A stretch of DNA of 64,000 nucleotides, taken from contig OY754984.1 of NCBI GenBank assembly GCA_963576475.1, positions 16,063,775 to 16,127,774 on the forward strand, written 5' to 3'. Source of the DNA: Molanna angustata (lineage: Eukaryota > Arthropoda > Insecta > Trichoptera > Molannidae). A program made the translations under genes and the position numbers. Shown here one piece after another: positions 54,859 through 64,000 of this stretch. Every line of letters begins with the position of its first letter. Position 1 is the stretch's first letter. The notes under the pieces were generated by a model that was not told where the DNA came from, did no database searches, and saw only the letters and a list, made by a program, of their open reading frames with translations.

Positions 54859-55296
54859 CTAACATGTTGAATTTGTGTGTATCTGTCTGTGAAGCGAGTG
54901 GGGTGGCGGTTGAGGGTTGGTTGGGTTAGTGGGGGGAGGGGAGTATTGTGTAGTGTTTTTGTTTTTAATGGGGAATATATTAAGTATTGGAGAATTGTTA
55001 TGAAAGGTATGGTTATTATTAATAAGTTTTATGCCGGAATTTATGTGTTTATGTATTTCGAGCGTTTCGTAGTTATTAAGTCGTTATCCTTTATGTTATG
55101 TTTCGTATAATAGTTTTAGTTTGTGGTTATTGAATGAGTGATTAGTTTGGATAATGTGGTTAGCAAATTCTGAGAAATTATTGTTATTTAAGCATCTTCT
55201 GTGTTCGTTAATTCTTATATTTAGGTTTCGTGAGGTCTGTAGTGTTCCTATGTAGTGTTCGTTACAGTCACCACATGTTATTCTATAAATGTTAAT
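54859..55296 (-). pseudogene. Penelope-like element GIY-YIG endonuclease relic
   Basis: Minus-strand translation from 55,296: INIYRITCGDCNEHYIG (IY...CxxC...YIG, the GIY-YIG nuclease start with the CxxC seen in Penelope-like elements), then TSRNLNIRINEHRRC (catalytic Arg region), FSEFANHIIQTNHSF (FAxHL.xTGHxF-type motif), then NNYETLEIHKHIN (conserved Glu). The C-terminus is proline-rich before a TAG at 54,859-54,861. Two in-frame TAA codons (after LLYET and after HKG) make it a pseudogene. In living elements this nuclease nicks target DNA for reverse transcription. The reverse transcriptase part is missing upstream. Confidence 0.8.
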
Positions 55297-56035
55297 TTAA
55301 AATTAGTACTTATTAGTTACACACGAAGCAATTAAATCATATACATACTCACTCTTACATTGTTTTATGTTTTTTATTACTAATTACATTCATTCATTTT
55401 TACTAATTACCAGGAGAGAAAACATTATTTCGAAAAGCTTGTTGTGATGTGCAGGCGTAGATGCGTAGATGGACGAACATATCGTGGTCGTTCGCCGACT
55501 AAATAGAAAGAGTGATCTTGCTTAGTCTGCATTGTAGTCTCCCATTGACTGGTGTTCTACGTTCGGTCCAGAAAGAATTAAGATGTAGGCGAGCCGTACA
55601 AAGTGCGCTTGATTAATACAGCTACCATCCTCAGTCACGAGGATAAGGACGAGAGAGAATGAGGATGTATAATATATACCATGTTATTTTATCAAGGTTG
55701 TTTACATGATTTGAAAAAAAAAACATGAAATAATTCATAATACGATAAATAATGAAAAACTATTTCGTATATAGAAATTTATAGCTGAAATAACATCGTA
55801 ATAACATGATAAATTGTTCCAACGGAACGGTAAACGCAAAAAATAAAACGCTATTTCGTAAATGGATTTGATTTTGACTTATGTAAGAACATAGAATTTG
55901 ATTAACGAAATATATTAATAAATCATATTCAAGAGATGTTAAGGATGTCTACGTTTCAGGAAATTCAGTGATACTGTATTAGTCAGTAAAGTATTTCCTA
56001 GAACCTTGTACAAGCTGACCATCCTGTAATTAGGC
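55297..56035. other. no gene seen; GC-richer block 55,440-55,670
   Basis: The block contains GATGTAGGCGAGCCGTACAA and ATCCTCAGTCACGAGGATAA (a short inverted pair). It does not match other parts of the window. Unexplained. Confidence 0.35.
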
Positions 56036-56039
56036 AGCT

Positions 56040-56170
56040 ATTGAGTTATAATATTATTAGTTTTGTCTGCAACATCCCTGTCCCCGCACCCCTCCCATTC
56101 ACTCCATCCACGAAATATTATATTGTTACATGTCATGTACAATGTACATATTATATTCAGTATGATTTCT
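56040..56170 (+). mobile_element. possible Penelope-like 3' segment
   Basis: A C-rich stretch (CCCCGCACCCCTCCCATTCA) recalls the proline-coding C-terminus of the 54.9-kb relic and directly precedes the ribozyme-like motif. No clear frame. Confidence 0.35.
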
Positions 56171-56212
56171 GCCTCTGAGGATGCCGGCTGTGTTCGGCGA
56201 AAGCGCTAAGGC
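56171..56212 (+). ncRNA. hammerhead ribozyme-like motif
   Basis: In order: GCCT (stem I 5'), CTGAGGA (exact CUGANGA), one bulged T, GCCG-loop-CGGC (stem II), GAA, the palindrome AGCGCT (short stem III that would form in a dimer), A (the H at the cleavage site) and AGGC (stem I 3', exact complement of GCCT, directly adjacent). All helices abut the core correctly apart from the bulge. Stem I may be only 4 bp. Self-cleavage is inference. Confidence 0.55.
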
Positions 56213-56337
56213 TCATTAGAATCTTACACATTTGTGGATAAAAACCATGTGTTTTTATTTATTTTTATAAATATTTTAATTTATAAATAAATAAATTTAT
56301 ATTTTTTCTCAATATTTTTCCACACATGTGCCAACGT

Positions 56338-56571
56338 TATAAATGTTGTGTGAAGTATAAATGTTGTGTGAAGTATAAATGTTGTGTGAAGTATAAATGT
56401 TGTGTGAAGTATAAATGTTGTGTGAAGTATAAATGTTGTGTGAAGTATAAATGTTGTGTGAAGTATAAATGTTGTGTGAAGTATAAATGTTGTGTGAAGT
56501 ATAAATGTTGTGTGAAGTATAAATGTTGTGTGAAGTATAAATGTTGTGTGAAGTATAAATGTTGTGTGAAG
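56338..56571 (+). repeat. 18-bp minisatellite, 13 units
   Basis: Unit TATAAATGTTGTGTGAAG repeated exactly 13 times (234 bp) with no visible variation, then a diverging partial unit. Frames stay open on both strands (YKCCVK; IYTSHN); these are artefacts. Confidence 0.97.
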
Positions 56572-56689
56572 TATGAATTTTGTTTAGTTTTTTATAAGAA
56601 AAAAGATTGTGGAAAAATACCAATTTATTTAATTATTTATTTTGAAAATTAAATGTTTTTTATTCAAGGTAAAGACTTACAAATATAGT

Positions 56690-57600
56690 ATGTTAAATAT
56701 AATAACTCATCAAACAGGGAGTAATTATTTTTTTTAAGACGATAAATATGTCAAACAAGGAGTAATTATTATTTTAAGACGATAAATATGTCAAATACAT
56801 ATATAACTCATCAAAAAAGGAGAATTTTTTTTCAGACGATAAATATGTCAAATGTAATAACTGTTCTTCCCCCTGCTTATGGGGACTAATAATGGCCCCT
56901 TGCAAAACTCTGAAAGAACACATAAAGAACATACGAAGAGTCCGGAGAACTCTAAAACCTTGCAGACACTGCATTTAATGTGCCAAAGAGAGCTTATATA
57001 TAATAAATCGTCAAACAAGGAGTAATTATTTTTTAAAACGATAAATATGTCAAATAAGTCATCAAACAAGGGTCGATTTACATGGGTCGATGGCAGAGCG
57101 GTTAGCGCGCTGGGCTAGTATCCAGTGATCGCGAGTTCGAATCCTGCCTCGACCGATTTCGTTCACCTATAACACAAGCATTTATTTGCTTATTTGAGGG
57201 AACGTAGGAAGATGTATATGTACTTGTTTAACATGGACATATTAATTAAAAAAAAAACAATAGGGATACCTAATTATTTTATAAGACGATAAGTATGTGA
57301 AATATAATAACTCATCAAACAAGGAGTAATTATTTTTTAAGACATTAAGTATGTCAAATATAATAACTCATCAAAGAAGTAGTACTTAATTATTTTATAA
57401 GAAGATAAATATGTCAAATATAATAACTAATCAAACAAGGAGTACTTATTTTTTAAGACGATAAGTATGTCAAATATAATAACTCATCAAACAAGCAGTA
57501 ATTATTTTTTAAGAAGATAAATATGTCAAATATTACTAATATGTCAAATGTCAAATATTACTAATCAAACAAAAAGTAATTATTTTTTTAAGACTCTTAA
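56690..57600 (+). repeat. ~56-bp minisatellite array, interrupted
   Basis: Unit blocks AATAACTCATCAAACAAGG, AGTAATTATTTTTTAAGACG and ATAAATATGTCAAATAT recur about ten times with variable length. Interrupted by unrelated sequence at 56,860-57,000 and by a SINE at 57,081-57,259. Confidence 0.85.
57081..57259 (+). mobile_element. SINE family A, near-full copy within minisatellite
   Basis: Head GGGTCGATGGCAGAGCGG, GAGTTCGAATCCTGCC, body, 3' end ACATGGACATATTAATT and A run. The array resumes at once on both sides, so it inserted into the existing array. Confidence 0.9.
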
Positions 57601-57965
57601 ATCTTACAACTGCCGCGTTTTCCTGAAGCGTTCATAAGAAAATGTACCTTCAAGATAGTATGGTATGTATTTACAGAATTCCGTTGAAATTACATCACCG
57701 TATTTTCGTAATTAGGATAATTTATTTTCCCCAAATATTTTCCGAGAAGCAACAAACATGACATTAAGAATACAAGAGATTACATTAGATTAGATTGAAA
57801 TATACCTACTTTAATGGTCTGTTAGCTCTTGTATCGTTTTAAAAAGCTCATTAGTAAAATGTAGGCAGATGTAATAATGTTAGTCATTGCCTTATTAACT
57901 TTGAAATAAAGAAGTTTTTATAGAATGAATAATATAATTAACTAAATATGATTACTATGTATAAC
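57601..57965. other. no gene seen
   Basis: AT-rich spacer. Confidence 0.4.
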
Positions 57966-57968
57966 TAA

Positions 57969-58230
57969 ACGAGTGGGGTGTGGCCAACAGTAAACTCCTC
58001 ACTAACAAGTCATTCTATGAAGTATTCAAATTTTGTATGGAATAAAACTCATTTCATGAACTCATTTTTATTTTTTTTTCTATTTAAATATTTTATTATG
58101 AAAACATGATGAATGTCCAATGCCATTTTATGAAAGTGAATAAAAAAATCAAATATTACGATTTCTGAGCTTGGGGTCACTTTGAAATATTTGATAGTTA
58201 AAAAAAAATCAGAAAAACTAGATATCCTTC
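57969..58230 (+). mobile_element. non-autonomous element W, copy 3 (truncated)
   Basis: ACGAGTGGGGTGTGGCCAAC, CTCCTCACTAACAAGTC, AATGCCATTTTATGAAAGTG, TTGGGGTCACTTTGAAATAT. It ends at a 36-bp hairpin (CAGAAAAACTAGATATCCTT and inverse) at 58,212-58,262. Confidence 0.65.
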
Positions 58231-58258
58231 AAAATCTTGAGGATATCTAGTTTTTCTG

Positions 58259-58362
58259 ATTTGCCTGAGGTGACTAATGCATTTTTCGCATAGAAGTCAC
58301 CCCTGAATTGCGCCAGACTTATAAGGTCATTTTTGTCTTATTTACCTACTTGTACCAATGTG
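58259..58362 (-). repeat. interspersed repeat shared with 8,872-8,985
   Basis: Complement of the 8.9-kb block (ACTTATAAGGTCATTTTTGT on plus). Confidence 0.7.
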
Positions 58363-58367
58363 TAAGT

Positions 58368-59645
58368 ACCAATGTGTCATAGATCCAACTTCATTTGCGC
58401 TCCGTCAGGTGTGCCGCAAGGTTCACACCTGGGACCAATCCTCTTCAACATATACATACACGATATCCAAAACTGCTTCCAGTTTTCATCCTGTTCGGGT
58501 TTCGCAGATGACATGAAAATTTATCTAGCAATTAAAAATATAAATGACTGTTATAAATTACAAAACGATCTAAACAACCTATCCTTGTACTGTAATATAA
58601 ACAAATTAGATATCAACGTATCGAAATGTGCTTTATTATGTATAACGCGTAAAAGAAATTCTATAGCATACCCATACTCTATTTATAACTCCATGCTGAT
58701 GAAAGTTGACCACATAAGAGATCTGGGAATAATAATAGATGACATATTAACAACACATACAAACCATCACAAATAAAGCCTATCAAATGCTCGATTTCGT
58801 TATCCGTAGCTGTAAACAATTCAAAAACATTAATACACTAAAAACACTATACTTTACATACATTCGTCCTCACCTGGAATTCTGTACGCCAATATGGAAC
58901 CCTCATTACAAAGCCTACATTAATCAAAAGAGAAAATATTCAAAAAACCTTTTTGAAACACTTGGAGAGGCGCCTTTATGTTGAACACACTAATTATAAT
59001 ACTTCTACCAGAAACTTCAATATGACTACATTACAAAACAGGAGACTTTATTTTGACCAAATATCACTTTACAAAATTTGCAATAACTTGATTGACTCGC
59101 CGGACATACTCAATAATATATCACTCCATATACCAAATAGACATACCCGCTCACATAATTAATTTATTTCACTTACCAGTATGCCAAACTAATTACAGAT
59201 ACTTTGCACCTTTGTTTAGAATTCAGCGAGATTACAATACAAACACACGGACATTTTTCACGACACATTACAGCATTATCAAAGACAGATAAAGATGTTC
59301 TTAAACCCTAACACACAATCCAACAATCCCCTCCTCAATCACTAATGATCCCTCCTTGTCATCCTAAAACATATTATGTAACTACTTGTTTTTTTCTTGT
59401 ATTATTGTACTTTTATATTATTATTATTTTTTATGTATCTTTTCTCTCTCTTTTTTTAAATTGATGTTACTTGTTGTATAATTTTTTTTTCATAACTAAG
59501 TATGTAACCAAACATTATACATTCACAAATGTAAATAGAAGAAAGCATTTTTGGCTATGTTAACATTTAAATACTGAATTGTAAATGATATAATTAACAG
59601 CTGTAGCTTTCTGAGAGTAAATAAATAAATAAATAAATAAATAAA
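58368..59645 (+). pseudogene. non-LTR reverse transcriptase with active site, frameshifted
   Basis: First frame (58,372-58,776): SGVPQGSHLGPILFNIYIHD (motif B) and GFADDMKIYLA (catalytic box, residues 44-47 of the frame), then LGIIIDD. Second (58,787-58,984): LYFTYIRPHLEFCTPIWNPH. Third (58,953-59,162): QNRRLYFDQISLYKICNNLI. Fourth (59,092-59,292): VCQTNYRYFAPLFRIQRDYN. Together a CR1/Jockey-type reverse transcriptase from motif B to its end, broken by at least three frameshifts, with a 3' UTR and (TAAA)n tail at 59,622-59,645. 5' truncated. AATGTG-TCAT at the left and AATGTGGCTCAT at the right may be an imperfect target duplication. Confidence 0.88.
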
Positions 59646-59868
59646 TGTGGCTCATCTAATTTTTAAGAAATCAAGAAAGAGAAAAAGATTTTTTTTTATT
59701 TATTTCAAAAGGTGAGTACATGTACTACGTAATAAGAACTATTTTTACTCTCCACACTATGGAATAGTGGAGAGTCATGATTTCACAATTTTTAAGCGTA
59801 TTTTTTTTACATCAATTTTTCAACGGGTATCATGTAAAGAGTGTTCGTCATGATGTGTTTGTATGTTT

Positions 59869-60310
59869 GGCGTACTGCGTATGGCGTGCGGCGTATGGCG
59901 TACGGCGTATGGCGTACGGCGTATGGCGTACGGCGTATGGCGTACGGCGTATGGCGTACGGCGTATGGCGTACGGCGTACGGCGTACGGCGTATGGCGTA
60001 TGGCGTATGGCATATGGCGTATGGCGTATGGCGTATGGCGTATGGCGTATGGCGTATGGCGTATGGCGTATGGCGTATGGCGTATGGCGTATGGCGTATG
60101 GCGTATGGCGTACGGCGTATGACGTATGGCGTACGGCGTATGGCGTACGGCGTACGGCGTACGGCGTATGGCGTACGGCGTATGGCGTACGGCGTTCGGC
60201 GTATGGCGTACGGCGTTCGGCGTATGGCGTACGGCGTTCGGCGTATGGCGTACGGCGTTTGGCGTATGGCGTACAGCGTTCGGCGTATGGCGTACGGCGT
60301 TCGGCGTACG
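59869..60310 (+). repeat. 7-bp GGCGTAY satellite, ~63 units, higher-order structure
   Basis: Left third mostly alternates GGCGTAT GGCGTAC (14-bp period), the middle is near-homogeneous GGCGTAT, and the right third follows a 21-bp unit GGCGTATGGCGTACGGCGTT then C. Strikingly GC-rich in this AT-rich DNA. Open frames of 75-202 codons in several frames are artefacts of the period (21 bp = 7 codons). Confidence 0.97.
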
Positions 60311-60312
60311 GA

Positions 60313-60716
60313 TTATCCTTTTTGTGTCCTCTCTACAGCCCAAACTATAAGTCCGATCGACTTCGTATTAACATCATATTTGTAAAGTGCATAGACCTAG
60401 AGTTTTCCATAGATATCCGTTAATTTCTTCTCTATGATTTCATGTGTCCAAATTTTCAAAATGCTCTCACGGTCTAAAAAATCGAGGTATTTTCATACTG
60501 TTTGAAATTTTGATACAACAAAAATACACTCATCAAAAATACATTCTAGGATTGTCAAAATTTAAAGAATGAAATCTATGGTTTGCCATATCAATGTGAA
60601 ATAAATTTCATATTTTTATGTAAAATGTATTCGTAAAATTGCTTCTGTAAAGGAAAATTGAGTGATGAACTTCATATTGATATTGTATGTGTCTCTATAG
60701 ACAATTGCATTTATAC
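60313..60716. other. no gene seen
   Basis: No repeat recognised. Confidence 0.4.
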
Positions 60717-61850
60717 TATTCACTCCTATCTTCATCAAGGGGTAGGCAGTGAGAACCGAACACCGCATTCTTCTATCTTGACACATACATAAATAACCTT
60801 TTTCGCTACTGTGAAAAAAATCAATTATATATAAATATAAATAAATGTTTCTCAATGAGATTCAGTAGAAGCAGAAATGTAATTAAATTTCACTACACTA
60901 TTAATAATAATATATTGTCGCAAAAACTCGAAGCGAGAGACCTAGGCGTTATCCTTGATAACAAACTATCATTTATTCCTCATATTGATTCTGTCGTAAA
61001 TAAAAGCTACAGAAACTTGGGTTTCATACAAAGAATAACCAAATCCTTCAAAGAAACAACCTCGCTAGTTCTCCTATTTAATGCCTTCGTTAGAAGTCAT
61101 TTGGAGTTTGCATCAACCGTATGGAGCCCTAGTTACAATATTCACATCGATAGAATTGAGAGGATTCAGAGAAGGTTTGTTAAAACGCTTAATTTTAGAA
61201 AAAAAATTTACCGCCATGATTATGACCAATCTTTAAAATTACATGGGTTTATATCACTTGAAAAAAGAAGAAAGATATCCGATGTCTATCTGCTTTATAA
61301 AATACTTAATAACCTTGTAGACAGCTCTTACCTACTCCAAAAAATTTCTTTCAATTGCCCCATGAAAACAACACGCCAAAATCACCTTTTCTATACACCA
61401 TACTGCAGAACAAATTACGCACAGAATAATTATGTCAACAGATGCTTAAATTATTACAATAGTCTTGACCCCCAACCTGATATATTTAACTCCACACAGA
61501 CATCGATGAAACGCCAATTACGCGCAGTTATTGGTAATATTACTGGTTAAAAATCAAACCTACTTTCCTTAAACATTCATCCCTTCCTTATCAACGCTTT
61601 CCTATATCCATTATCCTTCCCTTTCCCGCACATACACTCACCATCTTACAATGACTACCCAACATTAATAATGTATAATAATTTAAATATGTGAAACTTT
61701 ATAATTGGCTATTTATTTTGTATTCTCATTTAAAATTAAGTATTATAAATGTATAGCTGTTAAGTTTCCAAACAAATGAAAAATAAATAAATAAAATACA
61801 TCGCCTCATCAACATTGATACACTGTCTCATACATGCTCATCTTGCTAGT
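60717..61850 (-). mobile_element. LINE family B 3' end split by a later insertion
   Basis: Left part 60,717-60,790 (GGGGTAGGCAGTGAGAACCG) and right part 61,798-61,850 (GTCTCATACATGCTCATC) are contiguous in the 18.1-kb copy (cf. CGTCTCATACATGTTCGTC), so the segment between them was inserted. Confidence 0.8.
60852..61797 (+). pseudogene. LINE insertion: reverse transcriptase C-terminal half, frame intact
   Basis: A 231-codon frame (60,855-61,550): EARDLGVILDNKLSFIPHID (after the active site), LLFNAFVRSHLEFASTVWSP, RIERIQRRFVKTLNF, KRRKISDVYLLYKILNNLVD, PYCRTNYAQNNYVNRCLNYY, stop TAA. This is the CR1/Jockey-type C-terminus without interruption. A 3' UTR with GCTATTTATTTTGTATTCTC and an AATAAATAAATAAAA tail follows. 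5' truncated after the FADD box; about 60 bp left of the frame (60,791-60,851) are of uncertain origin. The intact frame indicates recent insertion. The UTR recurs at 63,505-63,655. Confidence 0.88.
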
Positions 61851-62325
61851 ATTGCAATTTTCCTTAAAATTTCTCAAAAGTTACCATATAGAAAATACAT
61901 GCTATGAGTTTCGTGACAATGTTGTTGTGTGTATAGTGTATTGTGAAAACTTTTGTCCTCTGGAAATCTTATATTTTTTTAAGAACCTAATAGAAAAATA
62001 CTTCATTAAAATGCATTTAGAGATTGTCAACCTTCCAAGAAGAAAAAATGAACGCTTACTATGGTGTGGAGAGTTTAGTGTTGGCCAAAACCCGCTCGTT
62101 TATTTTACAAAAACGAGTACCTATCTAAACTCACCTTTTGGTATCATTATGTAAAATATATTTATATTATAATTGCAACAAAATATGAAAGAAAAAAGCA
62201 GGAATTATATTTTTTTTTCAGCTTAATTAGACATTCGTCAATCTCTTTTCATTAAGCACATACAACGTATGTACTATAGAAAACTGTTAAGAAAAACACT
62301 ATACTATACAAATCATCACGTCATT
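61851..62325. other. mostly unassigned; element W end at 62,040-62,105
   Basis: 62,040-62,105 is the inverse of the left end of element W (GAGAGTTTAGTGTTGGCCAA then CGCTCGTT). The rest is AT-rich with no gene. Confidence 0.4.
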
Positions 62326-62385
62326 AATATTCTATTTAGGGTAGGAAGTGAGAACTGAACGTCAGACTTTCATAAATGCTATTCT
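62325..62385 (-). mobile_element. LINE family B 3' tip
   Basis: ATCACGTCATTAATATTCTA then GGGTAGGAAGTGAGAACTGA matches the family 3' end, diverged. Confidence 0.6.
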
Positions 62386-62389
62386 ATCG

Positions 62390-63380
62390 AAGTCAAAAAA
62401 TAATAGAATATAAACACAACATTGAAAATAAAAGTTGAATAAATGAAAATACTGCGTAATATTTGATTTAAATAGATGAATTTTTTAGTGAGCCAAAATT
62501 TGTTTTTAAACATTAATATCAGACATAATTTATTTAGTAAATACTGTATTTGACAGGCAAAGAAAGAGAATATAAATTACTGTAAATGTGATGTATGTAT
62601 GACGGGGGTTTAGGATGAAGGTAAAATTAATTTCAGCTCCATTTTAAAATTACCACTTGAAGATGATTTAGGATTCTATCTCTAATAGCTATAAATAGTC
62701 TGCTTTTAATATCTCCCCAAGATATAACATTCAAAATGTTTCACAACATTCAGAAGTAATTCAGAAGTAAAGATGGGATTTAGTAGAAGAATAATCCTTG
62801 TAAACACACGTACTATGATATTATTTTACGTTCCTGTAAAACCTCGATTTTGCCGATTTGCTTACGAACGAAGAAAGGAAAAAAATACTCAAACAATAGT
62901 AAGGCGCCATAACTATGACAAAAATTCTTCAAGCCTTTTAAATTGTTCTTTGAGATCACAAAATCCGTGTGACCAAGGGACCTTGAAGAGGCCCACGGAC
63001 AGCAATGAGGAGCTCCGATCTACATATAAGAGGACACCATTGGATGGCAACAATTCCACATGATATGTTTTGAAGTTTAGTCTGGGTATTAACAGAACTG
63101 ACACGACGCTGAGGAGGCAATATTAAATCGGATCATGGCTTAATAATAACCATAAGAGATATAATGATGAGTTTGCTTGAGATATTTTCTCGTGCATAGC
63201 TGATGGCCTTCATGTATATCTTTGTATGTATCGTCTGTAAAGCTCAAACTACAACTCGATATAACATTTCTTAATTGATTTAGTTTACAACAGATTTGTT
63301 TTCGTGTTTCTTCCTATATATGCAATCCAAACAGAATTATGTTTTTCCTTTTTTATCTCTGTCTACTTTTACAACGATAA
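62390..63380. other. no gene supported
   Basis: Overlapping open frames at 62,773-63,063 (plus) and 62,913-63,104 (minus) lie in a slightly GC-richer patch (62,940-63,120). Neither shows a motif I recognise; possibly another retroelement relic. Confidence 0.35.
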
Positions 63381-63382
63381 AC

Positions 63383-63480
63383 ACGAGTGGATTGTGGCCA
63401 ACGCTATACTCTTCTCTTACAAGTCACTCAAAAAAGAATTCAAATTTTGTATGGAAAATTTTGAGCATTTTTATAAAACG
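63383..63480 (+). mobile_element. non-autonomous element W, 5' end copy
   Basis: ACGAGTGGATTGTGGCCAAC, then CTCTTCTCTTACAAGTCACT and TTCAAATTTTGTATGGAAAA. Truncated by the retro-tail beginning near 63,505. Confidence 0.65.
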
Positions 63481-63504
63481 AGATTTTATTTATTTATTTA
63501 TATT

Positions 63505-63655
63505 ATTAATAATGTATAATAATTTAAATATGTGAAACTTTATAATTGGCTATTTATTTTGTATTCTCATTTGAAATTAAGTATTATAAATGTATAGCTG
63601 TTAAGTTTCCAAACAAATGAAAAATAAAAATAAATAAAATAAAATAAATAAAATA
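63505..63655 (+). mobile_element. LINE 3' UTR twin of 61,668-61,790
   Basis: AATAATGTATAATAATTTAA through AAACAAATGAAAAATAAA is identical to the 61.7-kb UTR apart from one or two bases, with a longer (AATAAA)n tail. An extreme 5' truncation of the same family. Confidence 0.88.
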
Positions 63656-63769
63656 TATATCATCTCGACACTTATAAAATCATTTATAAATAGTATCCCA
63701 ACCTCACTAGGACTACGCCTGTTCGAGGTTGGAGATTTACAATATTATATTTATAATCGAATATATGTA

Positions 63770-64000
63770 TTTTTATTTTTGCATATTCGCAAACATTGGA
63801 TTTTTATCCCTGTCGGGAGTCAAAGATATTTTTTAACAGATTTTTAATTATCTCAATAGAGACGAAGTTGGAATATTTATTGTAGGAGAACCGGGAAATC
63901 AAGGCACCTACAGGGCTTACGACCTGTCATCGGCTGGTTTACGTGATCACTTTATGCGCTTGCGCAACGTTCACCAATTATGCCTTTTTTTTTTTTTTTT
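63770..64000 (+). repeat. repeat family Z, longest copy, ending in a T run
   Basis: GCAAACATTGGATTTTTATC, CCTGTCGGGAGTCAAAGATA, AGAGACGAAGTTGGAATATT, CAAGGCACCTACAGGGCTTA, CGCTTGCGCAACGTTCACC, then a run of at least 16 T at the window edge. If read on the minus strand, the T run could be an internal or leading A stretch. Confidence 0.7.

Noticed and set aside
54877..55110. 77-codon plus-strand frame
   Set aside because: Antisense of the GIY-YIG relic; the G/T-rich strand reads open by composition.
56309..56652. Opposed 104- and 108-codon frames
   Set aside because: Artefacts of the 18-bp repeat; identical units on both strands.
57081..57160. tRNA gene
   Set aside because: Same reasoning for SINE family A; eight related copies with a common 3' body.
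59777..60423. Open frames up to 202 codons on both strands
   Set aside because: Produced by the 7-bp satellite; 21 bp equals seven codons so frames cannot close.

Overview
This is an AT-rich stretch of eukaryotic, almost certainly insect and most likely lepidopteran, genomic DNA. The reasoning is indirect. There is no operon structure. The window is packed with decayed non-LTR retrotransposons of the RTE, CR1/L2-like and RNase H-bearing I/Jockey-like types, with two tRNA-headed SINE families, and with many short terminal-inverted-repeat (MITE-like) elements. GGTTAG-type repeats are present and several retrotransposon tails are (TAAA)n or (GAA)n. No complete host gene is visible, and most open reading frames are shadows of transposon debris or of tandem repeats.

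Layout. 0-10 kb: SINE copies, a reverse-oriented Helentron-like element carrying a nested MITE, an RNase H retrotransposon fragment (3.25-4.2 kb), a retrotransposon tail holding a 62-bp RTE insertion with a 9-bp target-site duplication, the first full Helentron-like element (7.5-8.5 kb) and a TIR element (9.4-10.0 kb). 10-18 kb: a possible non-coding exon (10.6 kb), a near-perfect palindromic MITE (11.35 kb), a reverse-transcriptase relic with a YADDT motif on the minus strand (11.8-12.0 kb), an unidentified open frame ending in a poly-A retro-tail (12.7-13.6 kb), and several retrotransposon 3' ends, some head to head. 18-21 kb: a compound element with 16-, 42- and 106-bp tandem repeats. 21-28 kb: retrotransposon remnants, a second Helentron-like copy, a 388-bp palindrome and reverse-transcriptase relics. 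28.46-28.88 kb: about 104 copies of TAAA. 29-42 kb: SINEs and further retrotransposon 3' ends, often nested, and a 301-bp palindrome. 43-47 kb: three larger TIR elements. 49.8-51.4 kb: a quieter, low-repeat stretch ending in the best candidate for a host coding exon (51.10-51.33 kb) with a consensus splice donor. 51.5-54.5 kb: a third, mosaic Helentron-like copy. 54.8-56.3 kb: remains of Penelope-like elements, including a minus-strand GIY-YIG endonuclease relic and a sequence matching the hammerhead-ribozyme core. 56.3-60.3 kb: 18-bp, about 56-bp and 7-bp tandem arrays and a frame-broken reverse transcriptase. 60.7-64 kb: a fairly intact retrotransposon 3' half inserted into an older one, then more repeats.

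No cellular pathway can be reconstructed. The window is best read as intronic or intergenic DNA built by repeated transposon insertion, with possible exons of one or more host genes near 10.6, 12.8 and 51.2 kb. All family assignments come from recognising motifs by eye. No alignment or database search was run.
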